A stretch of 64,000 nt of DNA from Takakia lepidozioides (lineage: Eukaryota > Streptophyta > Takakiopsida > Takakiales > Takakiaceae): the NCBI GenBank assembly GCA_030704615.1, contig CM060733.1, positions 68,386,001-68,450,000 on the forward strand, in the 5' to 3' direction. The position numbers and the translations under genes were made by a program. Under the pieces are notes generated by a model, which worked only from the letters and a program-made list of their open reading frames with translations, was not told the DNA's origin and made no database searches. Positions within the stretch are counted from its first letter, which is position 1. Each line of letters opens with the position of its first letter. This document shows, piece after piece, positions 10,372-20,903 of this stretch.

Positions 10372-13300
10372 TCACTCGTATTCCGGGTTCTCCTCCGCAT
10401 CAATGTCCACTGTGTCTTCCTCGGACTCCGACGAATCCGAGGAGACTTCCGCTCTGTTGGGAGCCTTAACATTCCGTTGCAGCCCTTCCAGATGGGATCC
10501 CCACACGGATGAATCCTCCTCGTAGGCAAAGAGGTGCCGGTCGGAAAACCGCCCAGCCCACATTGAGGCACCTGTTACAATGCCATCCACACATTACCAC
10601 ATGGCGCTTCAGATGTTGCGAACTACATCCTAACGAGAATTTGCAGAACAGCATAGATCAAGATTCTGCATACCTGTCCCACAGATGAGGTCGAGCACTG
10701 TGCCCTCCACGTCTGTGCATGTCTCCATAATTGTCTGAATGAAGGCAGGGCTCCGAGTCCGTGAGTACCGCAGGGGTTCCGTTGAAGTGAGGCTATGAGG
10801 GAGAAGTTCCTTGGGAACGTTGTTGAACAGAACGTCGTAATCGAGGGGGTCGCAGTTCGGGTCAACCTTTCCTCCCTCCTTCCGGAAAGCAAAGGTGGAG
10901 TTCTCCTTCACAAAGCAGTATGCATCGAACTGCTTCGTCTGCATACACAGGGGGGAACGATTAGAAACCGAATGCGGCACCGCATTTGAAAACACCCAAG
11001 CAAATGAATGGACGAGTGCCAGTGTCGTAATCACCTTCTTCCCTTCCGACCGAAGGCCCAGTGTGTTGATGCACGTCCACTTCTTTTTCAGAATCGGGAC
11101 GGCGCTCTTGCGGGTCCACTTCGCAATTCCTGTCTGAGTGTTTTTTCCTCTGCTCGCCAGGACAACCACACAGCCTCTGTCGTCCAACACCATGCGGGCA
11201 AGCCCGAATCCTTTCTTCCAAAAGTCCTCCGAGTACCTGTTCCAAGATGGCAAAGCTTGCAGTCCTTCCACAGGCTCTCCGTCCGGAATATCCAAGATGA
11301 TCATATCGCAAGACCACTCGGTGGCATTTCCGCCCCTCCTACAATCCTTGTCTGCACACACCCTCTCAAAGAACGAGACCATATTCTGAAATCCTGGGGT
11401 GTCGGAAGGCTCTTCGGCAGTCGCCTTCTTCAGTGCTCTGCCCTTCAGACCCTCCATGGTCTTCATGTATGCCAACTTGGCTGCCCGTCCATCCAAAGCC
11501 GCCAAGAAACTCTCATTTACACACTGGACTACTGTTTCGGGAGCCACTTTCGGCCTCTTCATTTCCACCGGCTCGAAAGGGTGCCCCCCTGGGGGTTGAA
11601 GAGTGCCTTCTTTGCCGAGCCAGTTCTCGTGCCTGTCGTGACAACGGTGGGCACAGGGGAGGCAGCCTGCGTTTGGGGGGGTCACGTAGCAGTTCAGGGA
11701 ATTCATTTCAGAAAAGCAAATCTGGGGAAGTACCTTGAATTACCTGGAACCACCAGTCATGCGGTTGAGCCACACATCCACTGTAGGGTCGGAAACTTCG
11801 AGTGGAAAAGACCACATTGTCCTTATGCTCTCGGATGCATTCCAGATCGACAGCCACCGTGTCTGCCATTTCCGATCCAATGTCAGGAGCTGGAAGAGAG
11901 TGGCTATTGCTAGGAAGGAACTTCAGTGCATTGAAACCTCACCTTCTCTTTCGCCTCAACACATGCCGTTGAGAGGTGATGCAGTTTCTCCAATTGCATG
12001 GTCGGCTGCATGGCCCGAGAATAGTGTTTTGCAATCTCGGGGATGAAGTCCTTTCCAAGTGCCGGATCTGCAATTGCCACCAGCTTCACAAGCTTTGACT
12101 TGTATTTGGTTCTGGACTTGACACCGGCTTCCTTCAAGTGCTCAGTCAATGACTGCAACGTTTTCACCTGCCCCTCACTTTCCATGAAGAAGCGTTTGGC
12201 ATGGGCCAAATCCAGCTTGATGTTTGACTGCCAACAAAAACATGCAGAAGCGTTACATTCGATTCATGTGGAAAGATTACTGGAAATTTCAATCTGAAGG
12301 ATGAGCAGAGGGAAATCGGAGGACGACTTACTTCGTATATCACCTCCACCATTCCATCCATAGTGAGACGATACCATGTCCGGTTAGTTTTTGCCACGGC
12401 TTTCTGAATGAGCTCGGGCTCCAGCATTTCCGCAAACATGTGCGGATCAGTGAGACCAGTTTTCCTCACCCTGTACAGCATATGTGCCATGTGGGTATGC
12501 ACGTACGCATTTTCAGTGACCTGCAAGGCACACTCTCCAGTTCAGTCCACGAAGCACGGAAACAAAACAGATTGGAAACCGAAATGCGGCACCGCATTTC
12601 GAACGTGCTTGGGAGGGTATGAGTATCTTACGAGTTGAGGTCCGCCATGGCATTCTTGAGCAAGGAGGAGTCTGCCGCCTTCACCTTGAGGATGACACAC
12701 TCCACCATGTAATGCCAGCCAATGTGCTTGGCATGGTTCTGCTTGATGTACTCCCACCAGGCGAGAAGTCGGTGATTCCCGTCCCACACAAAGAACATTT
12801 TACCCGACATATGGCCGAAGTCTGGATCACCCTTCAGCGTCGCCTCGAATTCGTTGTTGCGAGTGTGCCAGTGGGTATCCCACGTTGACAATTCATCGGC
12901 AGTGGGTCCACGAGTTTCGCCGTCCTCATTCTCAATGGAAACGTAAAACGCTGCCGATCCCAGACGGTACCCTTCTCGAAATGCGAACTTGAGCTTATCC
13001 ACATCTCCGGGAAGGGCCTGCCTGACGATGGGAAGGGAGACCATGCGACAGAGTGGGATTCGAAGAGTCCGCTGGAATACCCTGCTGCCCAGAACTCTGC
13101 CAATGCTACTGTGTGTCTCCTCCAACATTTTATCCGCTGCACTTTTGAAATCCTCCGGAGACATGTCTGTAGGTGCCGGTAGTGGCTGAGCAGCTGGAGC
13201 ATCCTCAACTGGAGCTGCACTCTGGGGCTTGTCTGCGGGCAATTCTGCCATTGCAGAGGCCTCCTCCGGGCCTGCTTGCTCATCGGTGGTGAGGTCTTGC

Positions 13301-14155
13301 TGCGAACGTTGAGCGGCAGCACCCTCCTCCGGTACCAAATCGACAGAAACGGTCGATCCCATTGCCTTCGCTGCAGCAGAGTCGGCCCCAACATCTGCAG
13401 GCGGGAAATCCTCCAGGAACTGAGCTTCAGCTCGTGGAAGCGGTTTTGCGGGAGATTGTTCGGCCGTCGCCCTGATTGCCTTCTGCTTCCTCATCCTTGC
13501 AGGTGAAGGTGTCTGCTGCAATTGAATCTGTCTTTTACCAGGCTGCTTCATTCGCGTTGGTGGGGGTGAAGCGGCCTGAGCCGGTTCAGAAACCAGTAGA
13601 GGGACGGGCTGCTTCTTCTTCGACTTTGCTGGAGAAGGGCCCGACCCCTGCTGGCGATTCTCCATGACCGAAGAACGCGAGTCGATCTCTGGGGCTTTGA
13701 ACTTGCCCTTCGAAGCCGCGTCTTTGAAACGCACAGGGCTAGGCCCGGCAGGAATACCCGCGCTCGGGGATCGGGTGGGTGTACGTGCTGCAGCTAGCTC
13801 CTCGGACTCTTCCTGCGGCTCTTCGGATTCCTGCGATCCCTCCAGCACGTCCACCTTTCCTGTTAGGCATGCAAACATGTTCTGCATTCAAGTCTCCTAG
13901 CATTCAGTCTAAGAATTACAGAAGCAAAATGGGGGGTTCGGTGCTCGATCAGCTGCGCGCAGCCCGATCGCATGGAGCTCTCACTGGTGGCTGGGTTGCC
14001 TGAGTGGCCTGCTGCTCGGAGATGGCAATCTCCTCCTGTAGACGCATCTGCTTCCTCCCCTTCGGCATTGGCCTACGTCCGAAGTATAATTTTCGGAGCT
14101 TGCGACGAGGTCTCCTGTATGGTGCACGAACTCCCCCCCTCTCAGGTTCGAGCAT
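10372..14155 (-). CDS. ParB-like domain / beta-class amino DNA methyltransferase fusion, intact 8-exon gene
   Basis: Exons (minus): 14155-13985, 13881-12632, 12470-12332, 12227-11943, 11889-11744, 11632-11035, 10938-10674, 10571-10372; all GT-AG, phases agree, 3054 nt, about 1017 residues. Residues 1-57 are basic. Roughly 60-330 is low-complexity, Pro/Ala/Glu/Ser-rich. About 332-474 resembles a ParB N-terminal domain (IPLCRMVSLPIVRQ, then FFVWDGNHRLLAWWEYI). About 665-1000 resembles a beta-class N4C/N6A methyltransferase: a motif IV-like ILDIPDG near 778 (family norm DPPY/SPPW, so altered), QFDAYCFVKE, then motif I VLDLICGTG near 945-952, and LFAYEED. The tail is acidic. No stop or frameshift is seen, unlike its neighbours. 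It is divergent from the transposase gene with array 2 between them. ParB-methyltransferase pairings are known from phages and bacteria; methylation activity here is inference. Confidence 0.75.
10969..10990. repeat. single palindrome inside intron 6 of the methyltransferase gene
   Basis: CGAATGCGGCACCGCATTTG at about 10970-10989, a family-1 palindrome lacking one arm base. It lies in the 96-bp intron 10939-11034. Solitary palindromes also occur in intron 2 (12581-12602) and downstream of the transposase gene (20288-20309). Confidence 0.85.
12581..12602. repeat. single palindrome inside intron 2 of the methyltransferase gene
   Basis: Perfect family-1 palindrome with CGAAA / TTTCG arms around TGCGG-CA-CCGCA, in the intron between the ParB-like exon (ending 12632) and the next exon (starting 12470). 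Confidence 0.85.
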
Positions 14156-14504
14156 AAGAAGAACAGAGACAGGGAAAAGGGGCAAAGAGTGCAGATGGAA
14201 AGGGCGCGAGAGGGGTGACTGAGGAGACACGACAAAAGTAGATGAAACGGCGGTGATGCACCACTTGGGTTCGAAAGGGTTGGACGAAAGTGTCTCCTCG
14301 TGGACTTTGCGTCATTACGAAATTCGAATCGTTCAGGGTACGCCTGCCGTCCGAAAAACAAACATCATTATCCAACGGTCAGGCCGCGCCGCCTCATGCC
14401 ACTTCAGTCAGATAGAGTGCAGACATGTGCTGCAATTCCGTTGCTCCACGTGTTCACATTTCAAGGCATTTCCGTCCCAGCGTCTGATGAGTTGGAGTGA
14501 AAAT
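14156..14504. promoter_or_regulatory. 5' flank of the methyltransferase gene
   Basis: About 350 bp between the predicted ATG and the first palindrome of array 2. No gene and no certain promoter element. By position it should hold the minus-strand promoter and 5' UTR. Confidence 0.35.
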
Positions 14505-16042
14505 GCGAATGCGGCGCCGCATTTCCGTTAAGTACCATCACGAAGCTACACATCCGTACTTGTTGGAAGAAAATGCGGCACCGCATTTCCGTTCCACCTT
14601 CACATACCTTAGTTGTTGAACGGAAATACGGTGCCGCATTTCCGTCCCACAGCTCCATGTATGAGATACAAAAGGGAAATGCGGCGCCGCATTTCCGTTC
14701 TGGAATGTCGAAAGGTGCGATTCGGACGGAAATGCGGCACAAACATTTCAGTTCCCGTGGTTCATGATTTTCAATCTGAATCGAAATACGGTACCGCATT
14801 TCCGTTCCCCCTTCACATACCAGTTGATGAACGGAAATGCCGTTCCACATTTCCGTTCGGGAAAGTATAGAGGTCTCACCTGAACAGAAATGCGGTGCCG
14901 CATTTCCTGTCTGGAAAGTTTGAAGGTCTCACATGGATGGAAATGCGGCACCACATTTCCGTCCCACAGCTCCAGGCCTCATATACAAAACGGAAATGCG
15001 GCGCCGCATTTCCGTTCGAGAATGTCGGAAGATGCGACTCGGACGGAAATGCGGAGCCGCATTACTATTCCCGTTGTTCACGATTTTCAGTCAGAACGGA
15101 AATGCGGAGCCGAATTACTATTCCCGTTGTTCACGATTTTCAGTCAGAACGGAAATGCGGTACCGCATTTCCGTTCTGTAGAGTATTAAGGTCTGACCCT
15201 GGCGGAAATGCGGTGCCGCATTTTCGTTCCACAGCTCCATGCCTCACATACAAAACGGAAATGCGGCGCCGCATTTCCGTTTTGGAATGTCGGAAGGTGC
15301 GACTCCGACGGAAATGCGGTACCGCATTTCAGTTCCGATGTTTCACGATTTTCATCAGAACGGAAATGCGGTGCCGCATTTCCGTTCTGGAATGTTGGGA
15401 GGTGCGACTCGGATGGAAATGCGCTGCCGCATTTCAGTTCCGATGGTTCACGATTTTCAGTCAGAACGGAAATGCGGCACCGCATTTCCGTTCTGGATAG
15501 TATGAATGTCTCAAGCGGTCGGAATTGCACTCGGCTCCATGCATCAGATACAAAATGGAAATGCGGCGCCGCATTTCCGTTCTGGAATGTCGGAAAGTGC
15601 GACTCGGACGGAAATGCGGTGCCGCATTTCTGTTCCCGTTGTTCATAATTCTCAATCAGAACGGAAATGCGGTACCGCATTTCCGTTCCACCTTCACATA
15701 CTGTGCTTTCTGGATGGAAATGCGTTACCGCATTTCCGTTCTGGAGAGTGTTAAGGTCTCACCCGGGCGGATATGCGGTGCTGCATTTTCGTTCTGGAAT
15801 GTCGGAAAGTGCGACTCGGACGGAAATGCGGTGCCGCATTTCTGTTCCCTTTGTTCATAATTCTCAATCAGAACGGAAATGCGGTACCGCATTTCCGTTC
15901 CACCTTCACATACCGTGCTTGCTGGATGGAAATGCATTACTGGAGAGTATAAAGGTTTCCCCCGGACGGAAACTCGGTGCCGCATTTCCGTCGCTCTGGT
16001 GCATGACCAAGATGCAATACGGAAATGCGGCGCCGTATTTCC
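14505..16042. repeat. palindrome array 2: 53-bp phased palindromes with five spacer classes
   Basis: About 29 copies of the 22-bp family-1 palindrome, often extended to 30 bp by GAAC/GTTC. Starts from 14569 run 14622, 14675, 14728, 14782, 14833, 14886, 14939, 14992, 15045, 15098, 15151, 15204, 15257, 15310, 15362, 15415, 15468, 15557, 15610, 15663, 15716, 15769, 15822, 15875, 15928, 15968, 16021: steps of 51-54 bp, nearly always 53, with exceptions at 15468-15557 and 15928-15968. The ~31-bp spacers fall into about five recurring classes, recognisable by: CCACAGCTCCATG; GAATGTCGGAAGGTGCGACTC; TTGTTCACGATTTTCAGTC; CCACCTTCACATAC; GAGAGTNTNAAGGTCTCACCC. They tend to recur in that order, giving a ~265-bp higher-order repeat. 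It occupies the whole space between two divergent genes. Confidence 0.95.
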
Positions 16043-16459
16043 GTCCACCAGCAATCGAAAGAATCACTCGGGACGGGAAATCTGGAACCTGAATGGGTTG
16101 CATTGTTCCGAAACAACACAATTGCGGCCAGTCTTGATGAGCACAACTTGGTTGTCTGACCGTTTTAACTAACAGTACTGGCACTTGTCAGTGCGAACGT
16201 TCCTGTCTGCACCGAGAATACTGCTGGATCCACCCTCAGGAGAAACTGTCAGGAGATGTTATTTCGTCGCCGAATCGGCCATCATTGTCTAACTTACTGG
16301 CTATGGAATCAAACCTCCCACCTTCATGCATGTAGCTTGAAACAATACTTTCCACTTCAATGTGCGACTTCCAATCGTCGATGGACTCCGCATGGTGCCT
16401 GTGAGCCTTGGTCTGTCGCTATACTGAACCTCGCACTTGCCAACTTCGTGCGGTGTTCG
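16043..16459 (+). promoter_or_regulatory. 5' flank of the TE1 transposase gene
   Basis: About 415 bp between the last palindrome and the transposase ATG. The upstream frame is open from 16256, but homology with the second copy (start at 36872) begins at the ATG at 16460, so this stretch is read as promoter and 5' UTR. No certain TATA box. Confidence 0.35.
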
Positions 16460-19400
16460 ATGGCTCCGAATTCCTACGCTATAGTTTGCTGTCCTCCGCA
16501 ACTTGGGAGAGCCTGGATCCCAAACGAGGGAGGACTTTGCAGAGTGACTGAAACTTACCTTTGTTCCAAATTCAAGCTCAAACCGGGCACAGTTTATTTG
16601 GAAGAAGAAAGGAAGGATGTTCCTGGACAGGTTGACGAGACCATTGTCGTGCTAGGTAACGACGGAGGTTGCGGAATCGAATGGCACGTACCCCCATCAG
16701 ACACCATCCTGTACCGAGCTGTGGGAATGCCCATTCCCTTTCCGAATCAGTCGCTGCCCACACCATCCACAAAGGAGTCCGGAAACCGACAGGCGGCCAC
16801 TGCCAACAGAGAGGTATGCAACGATAATCATTCCCGACCTGGACCGTCAAGACCCTCCATAGCTTCTCGTGTGGACGTATTCGACATTTCCGACGAGGAA
16901 GATGATTGCATTGAGGTACCCATGTCCTCCACACGGTCGTTCAAATCCGGCATGGACGTCTCTGTAGGTGCTACGCATGTGCCCTCGAGCATAACTCCAA
17001 CCCGGTCCATTGTGCAGCTCCTACGACAACATCACCTCGATGGTTCTCGCTCCGAGCTGGCTGCTCTCGACTATGCCAAATTCCCAGTCAGAAAGGTAAC
17101 GTTTCTGCCTCCCGAAGTCGATGGCAATGTCATCTTCGAGTTTCCACCTGTTTCTTCGTCAAACAAAGCCTCCGGGATGTTAACAGACATGGATCGAAAG
17201 CATGACGGACACCCCTGGTGTGTGACGAAGACCAGTAGCACGAAAATTGCTGATGGTGTTCGTGTACGATATGTCCTCTGTGCGGGGAAGCTGAGGTGCC
17301 TCAATCCCACCTGCTTCCACTTTCTCTCCAAAGGAGGGCGGAGAAACGAGACGGATTGGACTGGCACAACGCATCATCCATTCATTGTCTCCAGCCAAGC
17401 TCCTGCGGGTTCTTTCAAGTGTGCACATTGCAAAGAACCACCGACGTGCATGTCCATGTGCAGAGCCAAGCAATATTACGTAATCCATTTGCTCCCGGAC
17501 TTGACTAGAGCTTGCATACACGTTGGGGTCCACTGCCACCCCTTGGCGAGAGGCAACATGCGTGAGGCTGTGCAGGAAGCACACGACATCATAAAAGAGG
17601 AGGTGAAATTGAGCCCCGGAGCCAGACCAAAGCAGATTCAGCTGAAGGCAGCCCACAAGATTGCTCTTGGCAAAATCATGTCTGAAGATGGTTCCGACCG
17701 AGAGCCCTTGACCGAAGACGAGATGCGTGACCTCTTGGAGTCCGTCTCGCACGTTTGTAGTCCGAATGTGCGGAATCACATCGTATCTTGCAAGCAGGAG
17801 TTCGGCAGGGGGTCGGACATGTACTCAATCCTGGAGGTGAAACGAATGACTGGATATGACTACATCCAAGGTAGCAGGTTTCCAGGGCAAGGCAGCGAAT
17901 CCGATCGTTGTTACATTTTCAAAATGTCGACGTGTGGGCCTGGGAGTGGAGTCGACTTGGTCACTCGCATGACAACTGGAAACTTGTCGAATGCTTGGGT
18001 GATGTTTGATCACATCAAGCGAATTACAAACCATCAGTGGGTGACTATGGGTGCGCATGTTTATGACTATCACTCCAAGAGGCTCATGACGATTGCAATC
18101 TGCGAGATGAAAGGGGAGGACACACAGTCCGAGATGCATCTGTGGGAGGGCATAAACGAGCAGATGGCAAGGGCGGGATTGCCAGAGCCCAATTTCAGGG
18201 GATTCATGGCAGACAACGCTCAGGCCAACTGGGCAGCGGTGCGGCGTGTGTACGGTGAGGACCCCAATGTTCCAATGGAGGGGAAAGAGAGATCCTGTGG
18301 ATTCCATTGGATGCAGAGTCTATCCCACTACACTACCAAATTTGTTGCTAGCTCATTCCAGGCTGAACACCGTGTCCTTTGTACGGCGTGGAAGGATGCA
18401 CCCACATTTGATGACGCGGAGGTTAAGTTTGCTATCATCGAGGCTTGGTGGAACACGTCAGGTGCAGTGGAGACAACCAATCTGGGAGCATTGCACAGCT
18501 GGTTGGGGTGGTGGCATTTTCGGTATCGACAGTTCGGACAGTACATGCGGGAGGTAGGCTGCTGTCATTTTCGTTCATTTGTCTTTCTGTTACGGACATT
18601 TCGATTGGTCCCTCACCATTGTTTGTGTCCTTCTAGGAGCGGTGCTTGGATTCCGACACGGACATGCCGAACACGAATATGGCAGAATCGGTCCACTCCT
18701 CCTGGCGAGCGTCTTCTGCCGCACATCTGGTGGACGTAGTGACGGCCACAACGGAGGACATCGAGAGCAATCATGCAGCAAGCCACGTACTACAAGTTCC
18801 TGAGCGGCAAAAAATGGGGCTTTGGGCCGGACAGGGAGGAATTGTTGGTACGAACAGCTTCGAGGTCCAAGAATCCAGTGAAATGGGCGACAACATTGCG
18901 AGAGAAGATCAAAGGGACGCCTCTGCACCGCAGAGGTGAACACCTAGAGGGGGACGTCCGGACTCGCCCTGTCAGGCGGAGGATTGAAGAGGAACCCGGG
19001 TGCGAAGAGGATTCCTGGAGATCCGACAGGAACATTCGGACAGCACCTCGAGGTCCCGTCATGTTGCCGCACAATGTGTCTTCCAGCAGTGGAAGCCCAA
19101 GAAATTCCAGATCGCCGTCGCCTTCAACCGGGGATTTCGTGCGAGAAATTCCCATCGCTCCCTTGCCCCAGATTCCGCCCGCTGTTATGCAGTATGGCCA
19201 AGCCATTGTGGAGACGACTGTGTCTGCATCACAGTGGAGAATTGCTCGCACAAAGCCGTCGTTTCGAGGAAGGTGTTCCGCAATTCGTGTGGATACACGG
19301 CAACGTTGTTTAGAGATGATAAGGAGGAATCCAGATGGGGCTGTCCCTGCTCCTACTTTTACATGAAGATTTGTCCATGCAAAGTTTGCGGAGGCGACAA

Positions 19401-19947
19401 CCACCCAGTTCTGGTTCTGCAGGCACGACATTATGACTTGCGTGTATGGAAAGCCCAAGTACGGCATACAAACAATGCCAGAGGCTCCCCCGGTGTGGCC
19501 GGTGGAACCAGGCTGCGATCTGAGTCAGGTTGAGGCCGACGCCCTTACCGCCGCAGGATTTCGGATGGTGCAGCGCACTGACGTCCCCAGACAACCATTT
19601 CCGCTTCCACAGCCTCCACCACCGACCCCTGTGAGAGCAAGAACAATGGGACACGACAGCTCTAAGCATCCTACACACCGTTGGGGGAAACCGAAGAGGC
19701 GGCGACCTCCCTCAAAAGTGAACGAGACAAGGATGGGGAATGCATTTCGGATGAACTGTACAATCCAGAGCTCGACAAAGTGCCCCCACCAGGATTCGGG
19801 CGTGTGTATCAGATGGCCACGGCGGGCTCAGCTGTTCGCAATGAGGTGTACACCATCACCATTTCAGAATTACCCACCTGCAATTGCACCGACTTCCAGA
19901 TCATGGCGAACAAGGGGGCATCATACTGCCCTTGCAAGCATTTGTAA
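16460..19947 (+). pseudogene. MULE-like DDE transposase with SWIM-type zinc motif (TE1 copy, broken)
   Basis: Predicted role: cutting and moving the composite element. Start MAPNSYAIVCCPP at 16460 matches the start of the 36872 copy. The N-terminal region contains DRKHDGHPWC and a Cys/His-rich block (LRCLNPTCFHF, FKCAHCKEPP, CIHVGVHCHP) that looks zinc-binding. The DDE-like core has VMFDHIKRIT, HVYDYHSKRLMTIAICEMKGED, FRGFMADNAQANWAAVRRVYG and CGFHWMQSLSHY, the layout of MULE-type transposases. An intron at 18554-18636 is GT-AG and phase 0. The C-terminus has TCNCTDF ... CPCKHL, a CxCx(n)CxH SWIM-type motif. Lesions: a 2-bp deletion near 18768, TGA at 19364-19366, and a further frame change near 19730-19790. 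The family assignment is by motif layout. Confidence 0.7.
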
Positions 19948-20815
19948 TTCCACAACTCATCACTTCATACATGCACCAGGGTTGAGCCCCCAGGAGGTTC
20001 ACACTCTTCTGAATATGGATCCAGGGGACCAGTGAGCTTGGCTTGCGGTCCCAATACAATGGTACGCCCATCCTTTTCGGATAGTAGAACTGTACTGCTG
20101 CCAGTACCTCAGACTCTGGCCACAGAAAGGTCCGACATATGTCTTGCCTACCAGTAACCCGTTTTGCTCGAACTAAGATATTACTATATCGTTCACTTGT
20201 TTCCACGTGCATGTATTTTTGTATGTTGGAGGGTTCATGTTTTTCTGCTTTCCGAAAACTTGCTTTCCTCATTCGACCTCCGACAAGGAAATGCGGCGCC
20301 GCATTTCCAAGTATCGTCGTAGGTACTGGTAGAGGCGGCCTTCGCCAACACCAAACCGCTCCGAAATTTCGCACGTGCGAACCCTAATGCAGCACCTTAT
20401 TTCCCAGTTCAGTTGCAAACCTTTCCCGCCGAATACCCGAAGAAGACAGAATTGTGAAGTACTGCAGACTGTATTGGTGCAGACTCCATTGGTTCAATCG
20501 CGGCAAAAGGGTCAGCTTCATTCCAATGTTAAGGCATGTAAAACTGCGGAATACTCTATACAGGCCAGTATGCGACGTCCTTTTGCAGTGGTATACTGGA
20601 TTTCCCGTTGCACGGTCACTTATTTCCATGAGCGGATCTATAAAACCATGAGCGGACTTGTTACTGACGACATATCTTCGCCGCATTACATGATCTGGAA
20701 CGTCCAAAAACGGCAAGGTCAAATAAAAAAACTATTATTTTAATACTTGTTTAATCTGCCGCATTTCCAAATTTGGAGGAGTCTGCTCATGAAATCCGCG
20801 TATCTTAGACTTCGG
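19948..20815. other. 3' flank of the TE1 transposase, no gene
   Basis: No coding signal. Contains one perfect family-1 palindrome with CG centre at 20288-20309 and two CATGAGCGG words near 20628 and 20648 that resemble the terminal repeats. Confidence 0.5.
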
Positions 20816-20879
20816 CTCACCGCTCATGCGGCTCATGCGGCTCATGGCTCATGGCTCATGGTTTCTGCTCATGAAATAG
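20816..20879 (-). repeat. right terminal inverted repeat candidate of TE1
   Basis: Tandem GCTCATG words (several spaced by CGG or GG) ending in GCTCATGAAATAG at 20867-20879, the reverse complement of the left end. A related GCTCATGAAAT also occurs at 20785. Followed after 11 bp by TCCATGGAGG, which matches the left flank. Confidence 0.55.
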
Positions 20880-20903
20880 TAAACCTCATGTCCATGGAGG
20901 GGG

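Larger units (their letters stand above)
6431..20900. mobile_element. TE1: composite MULE-like element with ParB-methyltransferase gene and palindrome arrays
   Basis: Proposed ~14.5 kb DNA element. The left end (6445-6487) has CTATTTCATGAGC followed by repeated CATGAGC words. The right end (20816-20879) carries the reverse complement of the same pattern, so the ends form inverted repeats about 14.4 kb apart. Just outside are TCCATGGGGG (6431-6440) and TCCATGGAGG (20891-20900), a 10-bp near-identical direct repeat of the size expected for a MULE target-site duplication. Cargo: unknown genes at 6900-8588, palindrome array 1, ParB-methyltransferase gene (minus), array 2, transposase pseudogene (plus). 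It lies inside element A. The termini are not perfectly symmetrical (7 extra bases on the right), so exact ends are uncertain. Confidence 0.55.

Noticed and set aside
11138-11913. Plus-strand ORFs antisense to the methyltransferase gene
   Set aside because: Shadows of the minus-strand exons; the minus strand has coherent splice sites and motifs.
14505-16042. A CRISPR array, because of regular palindromic repeats and ~31-bp spacers
   Set aside because: The sequence is plant nuclear DNA with introns and transposons, the spacers recur in about five classes and are not unique, and no cas gene is present.
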